This document shows positions 34,785 to 42,831 of a stretch of DNA of 64,000 nucleotides, one piece after another. Each line of letters begins with the position of its first letter. Position 1 is the stretch's first letter. This stretch comes from Pseudomonadota bacterium (GTDB lineage: Bacteria > Myxococcota_A > UBA796 > SXON01). A program made the position numbers and the translations under genes. The notes beneath the pieces were generated by a model. That model did not search any database. It was not told the DNA's origin and saw only the letters and a list, made by a program, of their open reading frames with translations. The stretch lies in contig JAUXTN010000210.1 in the NCBI GenBank assembly GCA_030684355.1, forward strand, positions 62,001 through 126,000, written 5' to 3'.

Positions 34785-35737
34785 ACACCGCCATGACCAT
34801 GCCGCGCACCGTCGGCGCACACCTGCGCATGTGGTTCGAGATGACGCGCCCGCGCGTCCTCGTCCTCGTCCTCTTCACCGGGCTGCCGGTGCTCGGGATG
34901 CACGGCTGGCCGTCCTGGGGCCAGGCCGCGGCGGTGTTGTTCGGGACCGCTCTCGCCGGCGCCGCGTCCAGCACGCTGAACGCCTACGTGGAGCGCGACT
35001 CCGACGCGCACATGGCCCGCACGCGCAGCCGTCCGCTTCCGGCGGCCTCCGTGGCGCCCGCGCACGCTCTCTGGCTCGGCACGGGCCTCGCGGTCGTGTC
35101 GACGCTCGTGTTGTGGGCCGTAGGCGGCATGCTCGCGGCCGCAGTGGGCCTGGCGACCATCCTCTTCTACGTGTTCGTCTACACGCTCTGGCTCAAGCCG
35201 CGCACGCCCCAGAACATCGTCATCGGCGGCGCCGCCGGCGCCACGGCGCCCCTGATCGCCGAGGCCGCGCTGACCGGGCAGCTCACCTGGGTGAGCTGGA
35301 TCCTCTTCCTCATCATCTTCCTGTGGACGCCCCCGCACTTCTGGGCGATCGCGATCTTCCGGAAGAAGGAGTACGAGGCCGCCGGCTTCCCGATGATGCC
35401 GAACGTCGTCGGGGACAAGGCCACGCGGCGGCAGTCGCTCGCCTACACCGTGCTGCTCCTCCTCGTTACGCTGGCGCCCGTCCCCATGGGCCTCCTGGGC
35501 CCGATCTACGGGGTCGTGGCGCTCGGCGCCGGTGCCTGGTTCCTGGTGGGCGTGTACCGCTCGCTCACCGCCAATGACCCCAAGGTCGACTACCAGGTCT
35601 TCAAGATTTCGGTCGCTTATCTTTTCCTACTCTTCGGGGCGATGCTGTTCGATTGTGCGGTTCGGCCGTTTGCTGGCTCCCTGGAGGCAGCCGCTGGGCT
35701 GCCTTCCTTGTGGGTCGGCTGGCCGCCCGTGCTATAA
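34781..35737 (+). CDS. ctaB: Protoheme IX farnesyltransferase (heme O synthase)
   Basis: A 318-residue UbiA-family prenyltransferase that adds the farnesyl group to heme B. The Asp-rich substrate loop NAYVERDSD is present, together with a second one (NVVGDKATRR) and conserved membrane segments (FLWTPPHFWAIAI and FRKKEYEAAGFPMMPNV). The TTG start overlaps the ctaA stop and has GGAG five bases upstream. ATG codons four and six triplets later are alternatives. It supplies heme O to CtaA, the product of the gene before it. Confidence 0.93.
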   Translation: MNTAMTMPRTVGAHLRMWFEMTRPRVLVLVLFTGLPVLGMHGWPSWGQAAAVLFGTALAGAASSTLNAYVERDSDAHMARTRSRPLPAASVAPAHALWLGTGLAVVSTLVLWAVGGMLAAAVGLATILFYVFVYTLWLKPRTPQNIVIGGAAGATAPLIAEAALTGQLTWVSWILFLIIFLWTPPHFWAIAIFRKKEYEAAGFPMMPNVVGDKATRRQSLAYTVLLLLVTLAPVPMGLLGPIYGVVALGAGAWFLVGVYRSLTANDPKVDYQVFKISVAYLFLLFGAMLFDCAVRPFAGSLEAAAGLPSLWVGWPPVL

Positions 35738-35784
35738 GCGCGCCCCTCCCGTAAGCCCCCCACGTGCGCACCGCAGGACCTCGG

Positions 35785-36786
35785 ATGAAGCCTACTCGCG
35801 CCTCCCTCCTTCTTCCGCTTGTGATGGTCGTGCTCGCCGCGTGCGGCGGCGACCACCCGATGAGCACGTTCATCGCGCATTCCGACCTCACGCGCGAGAT
35901 CAACGCCATCTACAGCCGGATCTTCTGGTGGACCGCCCTCCTGTTCCTGCTGGTGCAGGGCGGGCTGATCTACGTGGTCCTTCGCTTCCGCGCGAAGGGC
36001 ACCGAGACCGCCAATCCCGAGCAGGTGCACGGGAACATCCGGCTCGAGCTCACCTGGACGATCCTCCCGATCTTCATCCTGATGCACATCGCGATTCCCA
36101 CGGTCAGCCTGATCTTCAAGTCCCAGGCCCAGACCACGGAAGAGAACGCGGTCCTCGTGAACGCGCTCGGCAAGCAGTGGTGGTTCGCGTTCGAGTACCC
36201 GGAGCTCGGGGTCACGACCGCGAACGAGATGCACGTCCCGCTCGGCACCGAGATCGAGGTGCGCCTCCAGAGCGACAACGTGATCCACTCGTTCTGGGTC
36301 CCCCAGCTCATGGCGAAGCGCGACATGGTGCCGGGCCGGGTGAACCACATCAAGTTCAAGGCCGAGAAGCTCGGCGAGTTCTACGGGCAGTGCGCCGAGT
36401 ACTGCGGGGACTCCCACGCCCTCATGAAGTTCCGCGTCGTGGTCGACACGCCGGAGGACTTCGCGAAGTGGATCGCCTCGCAGAAGGCTCCCGCCGAGAC
36501 CGAGGCCGCCACCGCCCAGGCCGGGTTCCAGGCCTTCCAGGGCGCCGGTTGTGTCGCGTGTCACGCGATCAACGGCACCACCGCCGCGGCGGTGATCGGG
36601 CCCGACCTGACCCACGTTGGTTCCCGCACGATGATCGCGAGCGGGATCCTCGAGAACAACGAAGAGAACCTCAAGAAGTGGATCAAGGATCCGCCTGGGG
36701 TCAAACCCGGATCCAAGATGCCGAACCTGAACCTCAGCGATGAGCAGGTCGCCAGCCTCGCTGCCTACCTGCAGACCCTGAAGTAG
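35785..36786 (+). CDS. ctaC: Cytochrome c oxidase subunit II with fused cytochrome c domain (caa3 type)
   Basis: A 333-residue lipoprotein-type subunit II. The signal ends in LAAC (MKPTRASLLLPLVMVVLAAC). Two membrane helices lead to the periplasmic cupredoxin domain, which has the copper A ligands in VIHSFWVP and in GQCAEYCGDSHALMKF near residues 200-215. A C-terminal cytochrome c domain with CVACH (C256, C259, H260) and a Met ligand in KPGSKMPNL makes it the caa3 type, accepting electrons through its own heme. AGGA precedes the ATG at 35785. Subunit I follows 20 bases later. Confidence 0.96.
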   Translation: MKPTRASLLLPLVMVVLAACGGDHPMSTFIAHSDLTREINAIYSRIFWWTALLFLLVQGGLIYVVLRFRAKGTETANPEQVHGNIRLELTWTILPIFILMHIAIPTVSLIFKSQAQTTEENAVLVNALGKQWWFAFEYPELGVTTANEMHVPLGTEIEVRLQSDNVIHSFWVPQLMAKRDMVPGRVNHIKFKAEKLGEFYGQCAEYCGDSHALMKFRVVVDTPEDFAKWIASQKAPAETEAATAQAGFQAFQGAGCVACHAINGTTAAAVIGPDLTHVGSRTMIASGILENNEENLKKWIKDPPGVKPGSKMPNLNLSDEQVASLAAYLQTLK

Positions 36787-36805
36787 CTCGGAGGAGTCGA
36801 ACACC

Positions 36806-38695
36806 ATGGCCACCCCCGCAGCCGTCCCCCACACCCACGAGGCCGGCCACTCCGCGTCCCCCTCTGGGTTGTGGAGCTGGCTAACCACGGTCGATCACAA
36901 GCGGATCGGCATTCTCTACGGCCTCTCTGCGCTCGCCTTCTTCGTCCTCGGCGGCGTGGAAGGCCTGATCATTCGCAGCCAGCTCTCCGTGCCGAACAAC
37001 GACCTCGTGAGCGCGCCGTTCTACAACGCGCTGTTCACGATGCACGGCACGACCATGATCTTCCTCGGGGTCATGCCGCTGTCGGCCGCGTTCTTCAACT
37101 ACATGATTCCGCTCCAGATCGGCGCGCGTGACGTCGTGTTCCCGCGTTTGAACGCGTTCAGCTACTGGCTGTTCCTGTTCGGCGCGTTCGTGCTGAACGT
37201 GCCGTTCCTCATCCAGCCGTTCACGGCGGGCCTCGATCCCTCCTCCACGCTGGCGCCCCTCATCCGCGTCATCCCGGACGGCGGTTGGTTCGGCTACGCC
37301 ACGCTCACGGGCAAGGAGTTCTCTCCTTACCTGTCGATCGACTTCTGGGTCGCCGGTCTGCAGATCCTCGGCATCGCGTCGATGGCGGCGGGCTTCAACT
37401 TCATCGTCACCATCTTCAACATGCGCGCGCCCGGCATGACCATGCTGCGCATGCCCGTGTTCACGTGGATGACGCTGGTGGTGCAGTTCCTGGTGGTGCT
37501 GTCGTTCCCCTGCATCACCGTCGCGCTGATCCTGCTCCTCATGGATCGGCTCTTCGGCACGCACTTCTACATCCCGTCGGCCGGTGGTGACCCCCTCCTC
37601 TGGCAGCACCTCTTCTGGCTCTTCGGCCACCCCGAGGTGTACATCCTGATCCTCCCGGCGATGGGGATCGTGTCCGAAGTCTTGCCGGTGTTCTCCCGCA
37701 AGCCGCTCTTCGGCGCGCCGTTCGTCATCTTCTCGGGCATCACGATCGGCCTCCTCGGCTTCGGCGTGTGGGCGCACCACATGTTCACCACGGGCCTCGG
37801 CGCCGCGGCGGACGCGGCGTTCTCGGTCACGACGATGCTCATCGCCATCCCGACGGGCGTGAAGATCTTCAACTGGATCTTCACCCTCTGGGGCGGGCAG
37901 ATCCGCCTCACCACGTCCATGCTCTTCGCGCTCGGCTTCGTCGGCATGTTCACGATGGGCGGCTTGTCCGGCATCATGCACTCGTCGCCGCCGGTCGACC
38001 TGCAACAGCAGGACTCGTACTTCGTCGTCGCGCACTTCCACTACGTGCTCTTCGGCGGCGCGATCTTCGGCCTGTTCTCGGGCATCTACTACTGGTTCCC
38101 GAAGATGTCCGGGCGGTTCCTCGACGAGACCTGGGGCAAGATCATCTTCGCCCTGGTGCTCGGCGGGTTCAACCTGACCTTCTTCCCGATGCACTTCGTC
38201 GGTGCGTGGGGCATGCCCCGCCGCATCTACACCTACGACGAAGGCATGGGCTGGGATCAGGTCAACCTGCTCGAGACCATCGGGGCCTTCACCCTGGCGT
38301 TCGGCGTCCTGCTCTTCCTCATCAGCTTCTTCCGCTCCATGCGGAACGGCGCGAAGGCGGGCGCGAATCCCTGGGACGCCGCGACCCTCGAGTGGATCAC
38401 GACTTCGCCGCCGGCGGTGCACAACTTCGACAAGACGCCGATGGTCTACAGTGACCGTCCGGTGTGGGAGAAGTCGCACGGCCCGGGTCCCGGGTACTCG
38501 CTGCCGGAAGGGGAGGAGCACATCCACCTCCCGCCTCCGTCGATCAAGCCGCTCATCGGCGCGGTCGGGGTGGGGATGTTCCTCACGAGCTTCGTGGCGC
38601 TGAACCTGTCGATTCTCGCGCTCGGGATGACCGCGCTCGGGTTGGCCTTGATCTTCTACTCCTTCTACACCTGGTTCCTCGAGCCGGGGCACTAA
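36806..38695 (+). CDS. ctaD: Cytochrome c oxidase subunit I with C-terminal extension
   Basis: The 629-residue catalytic subunit, holding heme a, heme a3 and copper B. H80 in TMHGTTMIF binds low-spin heme. GHPEVYIL near 273-281 has the copper B His joined to Tyr, and its Glu marks the A1 group. VWAHHMF near 322-328 gives two more copper B His, and HFHYVLF near 410 carries the paired His ligands for hemes a3 and a. The C-terminus extends beyond the standard 12 helices with a charged loop and about two extra helices (IGAVGVGMFLTSFVALNLSI, and the final ALIFYSFYTWFL), as in caa3 enzymes where these match the first helices of subunit III. Confidence 0.97.
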   Translation: MATPAAVPHTHEAGHSASPSGLWSWLTTVDHKRIGILYGLSALAFFVLGGVEGLIIRSQLSVPNNDLVSAPFYNALFTMHGTTMIFLGVMPLSAAFFNYMIPLQIGARDVVFPRLNAFSYWLFLFGAFVLNVPFLIQPFTAGLDPSSTLAPLIRVIPDGGWFGYATLTGKEFSPYLSIDFWVAGLQILGIASMAAGFNFIVTIFNMRAPGMTMLRMPVFTWMTLVVQFLVVLSFPCITVALILLLMDRLFGTHFYIPSAGGDPLLWQHLFWLFGHPEVYILILPAMGIVSEVLPVFSRKPLFGAPFVIFSGITIGLLGFGVWAHHMFTTGLGAAADAAFSVTTMLIAIPTGVKIFNWIFTLWGGQIRLTTSMLFALGFVGMFTMGGLSGIMHSSPPVDLQQQDSYFVVAHFHYVLFGGAIFGLFSGIYYWFPKMSGRFLDETWGKIIFALVLGGFNLTFFPMHFVGAWGMPRRIYTYDEGMGWDQVNLLETIGAFTLAFGVLLFLISFFRSMRNGAKAGANPWDAATLEWITTSPPAVHNFDKTPMVYSDRPVWEKSHGPGPGYSLPEGEEHIHLPPPSIKPLIGAVGVGMFLTSFVALNLSILALGMTALGLALIFYSFYTWFLEPGH

Positions 38696-38720
38696 GCACC
38701 CTCCCGTATCCGGAGCGCAC

Positions 38721-39311
38721 GTGTCGTCTGCCGCCGCGCATCACTCGTCCACCAGCATGGGCGTCGACAACTACAAGTTGGCGATGTGGACCTTCCTGGG
38801 TTCCGAGTGCTTCTTCTTCGGTTCGCTGATCGGAACCTACATGTCCTACCGTGGGAAGAGCCTGACCGGGCCCTACCCGCTGGACGTGTTCGATCCGGCG
38901 GTGACCTCCATCTCCACGTTCGACCTCCTCGCGTCGTCTTTGTTCATGGTGCTCGCCGTGCACTACGCGAAGGCGGGCGAGATCAACAAGATGCTCGGCT
39001 GGGTCGCCGCGACGATGGTGGGTGGGCTCATCTTCCTGGGCTTCCAGTACTACGAGTTCTCCCACTTCGTGCACGAGGGGCTGACCCTCAAGTCGAACCT
39101 CTTCGGCGCCACCTTCTACGTGCTCACCGGCTTCCACGGCACGCACGTGGCCGTGGGTGTGCTGCTCCTGGGCTCGCTCGCCTGGTCGGCCAAGCGCGGG
39201 CACTTGGCGAACATCGGGGAGACCACCGAGGTCATCGGCCTCTACTGGCACTTCGTCGACGTGGTCTGGATCGTCATCTTCACGCTCGTCTACCTGCTGG
39301 AGTACACTTGA
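38721..39311 (+). CDS. ctaE: Cytochrome c oxidase subunit III
   Basis: A 196-residue membrane subunit of the oxidase. It has five apparent helices, which is consistent with subunit I carrying two extra helices at its C-terminus. Recognisable segments are FLGSECFFFGSLIGTYMSYR, the ASSLFMVLAVHYA helix, the TGFHGTHV loop with its conserved His residues, and the terminal WHFVDVVWIVIFTLVYL helix. The start is GTG with GGAG six bases upstream. The stop overlaps the TTG start of the next gene by three bases. Confidence 0.96.
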   Translation: MSSAAAHHSSTSMGVDNYKLAMWTFLGSECFFFGSLIGTYMSYRGKSLTGPYPLDVFDPAVTSISTFDLLASSLFMVLAVHYAKAGEINKMLGWVAATMVGGLIFLGFQYYEFSHFVHEGLTLKSNLFGATFYVLTGFHGTHVAVGVLLLGSLAWSAKRGHLANIGETTEVIGLYWHFVDVVWIVIFTLVYLLEYT

Positions 39312-40168
39312 GCGCGCCGACGCAGGGCGGGGGTCATGCCTCCGCCGCCCACAACCCGATTCGGATGTACATCGGCATCTTCGTCGCGTTGACGGTGGTG
39401 ACGTTGTTCGAGATGCTGCCGCTCTTCGGCATCGTGAACCTCCCGGGGGCGCTGCTCCTCGGGTTGTCCGCGCTGAAGTTCGTGGTGGTGTGCTCCTTCT
39501 TCATGCACCTGTGGGGAGACCACCCGGTCTTCTCGCGGTTGTTCTACATCCCGCTGGCGATGGTGATCCTGACCGTCATGGCGCTCATGAGCATGTTCGG
39601 GTCGTGGACCCTCGCCTACCGCACCACCGAGCGCGGGACCGACACCGAAGAGGTGGCCGCTCGCTACCGCGGGGTGTGGGAGGGCGAGTGCAACGCCTGG
39701 GTGAAGAGCGCATTCACCGGCAACGAGTACTGCTCGTCGCCGTGGGTGGCCTTCTCGACGGACGCGGCCTACGCCGCGCTCCAGCAGCCCGTCGCGGACA
39801 TCCCCGAGTTCGCCGGCTGGGACACGAAGACGCCGGACGAGAAGCAGGCGGTGCTCATGGCCGTCGGCGAGGGCGTCTACAACACGAACTGTGGCGCCTG
39901 CCACCAGGCCACCGGCCTGGGGCTCCCGACCGTCTTCCCGCCGCTCGCCAACGACCCGATGGTCGCGGGCCCCGCGGAAGCGCACATCGGCGTGGTGTTG
40001 AAGGGCATGTCGGGTGTTGCCATCAACGGCGTGTCGTACGCCTCGGCGATGCCCGCGTGGCCGCAGCTCTCGGACCAGCAGATCGCCGCGATCGTCACGT
40101 ACGAGCGCAATAGCTGGGGCAACAAGTCTGGGATGGTCGAGCCCGCACAGGTGGCGGCGCTCCGGTAG
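39308..40168 (+). CDS. Oxidase subunit IV fused to a monoheme cytochrome c
   Basis: A 286-residue protein combining two parts. Residues about 18-105 are three membrane helices of a prokaryotic oxidase subunit IV (YIGIFVALTVVTLFEMLPL, LKFVVVCSFFMHLWGDHPVF, LAMVILTVMALMSMFGSW). After a spacer of about 85 residues comes a class I cytochrome c with CGACH (C195, C198, H199) and a later Met ligand (SAMPAWPQLSD near 243), then a C-terminal helix. Usual subunit IV proteins end after the helices. The start is TTG, overlapping the subunit III stop. With the heme on subunit II, this gives the complex two cytochrome c domains. Confidence 0.88.
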   Translation: MSAPTQGGGHASAAHNPIRMYIGIFVALTVVTLFEMLPLFGIVNLPGALLLGLSALKFVVVCSFFMHLWGDHPVFSRLFYIPLAMVILTVMALMSMFGSWTLAYRTTERGTDTEEVAARYRGVWEGECNAWVKSAFTGNEYCSSPWVAFSTDAAYAALQQPVADIPEFAGWDTKTPDEKQAVLMAVGEGVYNTNCGACHQATGLGLPTVFPPLANDPMVAGPAEAHIGVVLKGMSGVAINGVSYASAMPAWPQLSDQQIAAIVTYERNSWGNKSGMVEPAQVAALR

Positions 40169-40177
40169 GGAGGTCTG

Positions 40178-41113
40178 ATGCTCGCGATGCTCTGGTGGTT
40201 CCGACCCGCGTTGGCGCACCAGGGCATCGTGATGCCCTGGGATCCCGACGAGATCGACTACGAGTCCGCGCCGCCCGATGCGTGGCTGGCGCTGGACCTT
40301 CACGTCTCCGTCGTGGCCGGTATCCTGGCCTTCTGCTGGCTCTACCTGCAGGCGGTGGGGCCCTGGCGCAAGAAGTACGGGTGGTCGCACGCGCCCGTCG
40401 AGCGGTGGCGCGTCGCCGCGTTCCTGCTCGGGCAGCTCGTCCTGTTCGTCTCGCTGAACGGGCCGATCCACCACCTCTCCGACTACTTCCTGTTCTCCGC
40501 GCACATGGTCCAGCACCTGCTGCTGAACCTCGTGTGGGCCCCGCTCACGGTGGTGGCGCTGCCGCCCTGGCTCATCGAGGCCGCGCTGCAGGTCCCCTGG
40601 GTCAACCGCGTGGCGACAGTGCTCTCGAGCCTGAAGGTCAAGTTCCTCCTGTACAACGGGGTGCTCTACTTCTGGCACGTGCCGCTGCTCTACGACAGCG
40701 CGCTGAAGTACCACCCCGTGCACATCGTCGAGCACGTCTCCTTCATGGCGACCGCCGTGATCGCGTGGTTCGGCCTGTTGTGCACCGCGCCGTCGCTGCC
40801 GCGCCCGAAGCCGATCTTCCAGATGCTCTACCTGTTCGTGATGACCATCCCCATGAAGCTCCTGGGGGCCATCATCACGCTCGCGGACGATGTCATCTAC
40901 CACGGGTACGACAGCGCCCCGCGCATGTGGGGGCTCACGCCGATGATCGATCAGGGGTACGGCGGGCTCCTCATGTGGCTCCCCGGCGGGCTCGTCCTCT
41001 GGGGCAGCATGATCTACGTGTTCGCGCGCTGGGTGGAGAGCGAGCGCGCCGCGCAGAAGGCCGAGGTCGACGCCCTGCGCGGCATCGAGCCGCTGCAACC
41101 GGTGCAGCCGTGA
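40178..41113 (+). CDS. ctaG: CtaG-type oxidase assembly protein (caa3_CtaG)
   Basis: A 311-residue multi-helix membrane protein of the caa3 CtaG family, needed for assembly of some caa3 oxidases and thought to deal with copper. His-rich motifs on the helices are visible: GPIHHLSDYFLFSAHMVQHLLLN, FWHVPLLYD and HPVHIVEHVSFM. It also has DVIYHGYDSAPRMWGLTPMIDQ in the late part. The ATG lies nine bases after the subunit IV stop, and its own stop overlaps the next gene by four bases. Confidence 0.93.
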   Translation: MLAMLWWFRPALAHQGIVMPWDPDEIDYESAPPDAWLALDLHVSVVAGILAFCWLYLQAVGPWRKKYGWSHAPVERWRVAAFLLGQLVLFVSLNGPIHHLSDYFLFSAHMVQHLLLNLVWAPLTVVALPPWLIEAALQVPWVNRVATVLSSLKVKFLLYNGVLYFWHVPLLYDSALKYHPVHIVEHVSFMATAVIAWFGLLCTAPSLPRPKPIFQMLYLFVMTIPMKLLGAIITLADDVIYHGYDSAPRMWGLTPMIDQGYGGLLMWLPGGLVLWGSMIYVFARWVESERAAQKAEVDALRGIEPLQPVQP

Positions 41114-41571
41114 TCGCGCTCCTGGCCCTGCTGGCGTGCGGCGGAGATGCGCCCGCGCCCTCCGGAGGCGCCGCCCCCACGGCGGCCGAACCCGCGGCCG
41201 AACCCGCCCTGAGCGTTGCCCCGCTGCCGACGGTGAACAAGCTCTACCGCATCACCTGGCACACCACGCCCGCCCCGCCGCCGCTCTCGACGTTGTTCGA
41301 GATCGAGGCGGTCGTGACGGACCCCGCGGGCGCCCCGGTCGAGGACGCGCAGGTGCGCATCAACGCGCGCATGCCCCAGCACGGGCACGGCATGGCCACC
41401 AACCCGGAGGACGACCCTGGAACGTGCGACGCCGCTGGCGCCTGCACCCACCCCGGCGGCCGCTACCTGACGCGTGGGATGAAGTTCCACATGCCGGGCG
41501 AGTGGACGCTCCGCTTCGACGTCGAGGGGCCGGCCGGGGCGGACCACCTCGAAGTGCCCCTGCGCCTCTGA
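41110..41571 (+). CDS. YtkA/FixH-like lipoprotein, possibly copper-related
   Basis: A 153-residue predicted lipoprotein. GTG overlaps the ctaG stop and gives MIALLALLACGG with the lipidated Cys at 10. An Ala/Pro-rich spacer leads to an Ig-like beta domain of the YtkA/FixH kind: LFEIEAVVTDPAGAPVEDAQV, then MPQHGHGMATNPEDDPG with His and Met residues, and TRGMKFHMPGEWTLRFDV. The Met/His cluster and the position after CtaG point to copper handling for the oxidase, which is inference. Its stop overlaps the next start by one base. Confidence 0.85.
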   Translation: MIALLALLACGGDAPAPSGGAAPTAAEPAAEPALSVAPLPTVNKLYRITWHTTPAPPPLSTLFEIEAVVTDPAGAPVEDAQVRINARMPQHGHGMATNPEDDPGTCDAAGACTHPGGRYLTRGMKFHMPGEWTLRFDVEGPAGADHLEVPLRL

Positions 41572-42815
41572 TGTTGCTCCTCCTCCTCGCCTGCGCCGGC
41601 CCCGACGGGTGGACCGAGCAAGAGCGGGCCGCGATCCTCTCCCTCTCCCCCGTTCCCGCGCCCGCCCCGTCGCCCACCAACCGCGTGGCGGACGATCCCG
41701 CGGCGGCGAAGCTCGGAGAGGCCCTCTTCTTCGACGAGGGGCTCTCCATCGACGGGCAGACCTCCTGCGGCTCGTGCCACCTCCCCAAGCTCCACTTCTC
41801 GGACGGCGAGCGCGTGGCCACCGCGCTGGGAACCGGCACGCGCAACACGCCCTCGGTCGAGTCGGTCGGGTGGGGGACCTGGTACTTCTGGGACGGGCGG
41901 ATCGACTCGGCCTGGGCGCAGGCCGCCGGGCCGCTCCTCAACCCGCTGGAGATGGGCGCCACGCCCGAGCATGTGCAGGCGCGCGTCCGCGCCGCCTACG
42001 CCGACGAGTTCGCCAAGGTGTTCGGGGGCGTCGCGGAGGAGCCCACGGCCACCCTCGCGCAGGTGGGGAAGGCGCTGGAGGCCTACGAACGCACCCTCGG
42101 CCCGAAGCCCGCGCGCTTCGATCGCTACGCGGCCGACCTCCTCGCGGGCACCGACAGCGACGTGCTCTCCGACCAGGAGAAGGCCGGCCTGCGCCTCTTC
42201 GTCGGCGAGGCGAGCTGCACGAGCTGCCACCACGGGCCGCTCTTCACCGACCACTCCTTCCACAACCTCGGCCTCCCCGCGATCCCCGCCGGCGGGATCG
42301 ACCCCGGGCGCGCCCGCGGTGCTGGCGACGTGGGGGTGGACCCCCTGAACTGCCGCTCGGGCCATGCCGACCGGGCCGGGGCCGCTGCGGCCACGGACAC
42401 CGCCGCGCCCGGCGCGCAGCTCGACACCGCCGCGCCCGGCGCCCCGGGCGGGCCCACCGCCCAGGCGGACACCGCCCGCTCCAAGGACACCGCCGCGCCC
42501 GCGCCGAGTGGGGTCTCCGCGGCCGACGACCCCTGCCCGGAGCTCCGCTACCTCGACGCGTCCTTCCCGGACTGGGCCTCGGCGTTCAAGACCCCCTCGC
42601 TGCGGAACGTGGCGGCCACGGCGCCCTACATGCACGATGGGCAGCTCGACAGCCTCGGCGCGGTGCTCCAGTTCTACAACACGCTCCCCGGCAAGCCGCT
42701 CGTCGGCCACCGGGAGCTCACGCTGGAGCCGCTGCAGCTCTCGTCGTCCGAGCTCGCGGCGCTGGAGGCCTTCCTGCGCACATTGACCGCGGAGGCCCCG
42801 CCGGCAGCGCCGTAG
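41571..42815 (+). CDS. Di-heme cytochrome c peroxidase-family lipoprotein
   Basis: A 414-residue CCP/MauG-family protein. The ATG gives MLLLLLACAG, so the lipidated Cys would be residue 8. Heme sites are CGSCH (C66, C69, H70) and CTSCH (C216, C219, H220), and the distal Met region is PYMHDGQL. The rest, including FKTPSLRNVA, is standard for peroxidases that reduce hydrogen peroxide with electrons from cytochrome c. A 55-residue Ala/Pro/Thr/Asp insert lies between the second heme and this region. It is the last gene of the oxidase block, overlapping the YtkA-like gene by one base. Confidence 0.92.
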   Translation: MLLLLLACAGPDGWTEQERAAILSLSPVPAPAPSPTNRVADDPAAAKLGEALFFDEGLSIDGQTSCGSCHLPKLHFSDGERVATALGTGTRNTPSVESVGWGTWYFWDGRIDSAWAQAAGPLLNPLEMGATPEHVQARVRAAYADEFAKVFGGVAEEPTATLAQVGKALEAYERTLGPKPARFDRYAADLLAGTDSDVLSDQEKAGLRLFVGEASCTSCHHGPLFTDHSFHNLGLPAIPAGGIDPGRARGAGDVGVDPLNCRSGHADRAGAAAATDTAAPGAQLDTAAPGAPGGPTAQADTARSKDTAAPAPSGVSAADDPCPELRYLDASFPDWASAFKTPSLRNVAATAPYMHDGQLDSLGAVLQFYNTLPGKPLVGHRELTLEPLQLSSSELAALEAFLRTLTAEAPPAAP

Positions 42816-42831
42816 GATCCTCGCCCCGGGT

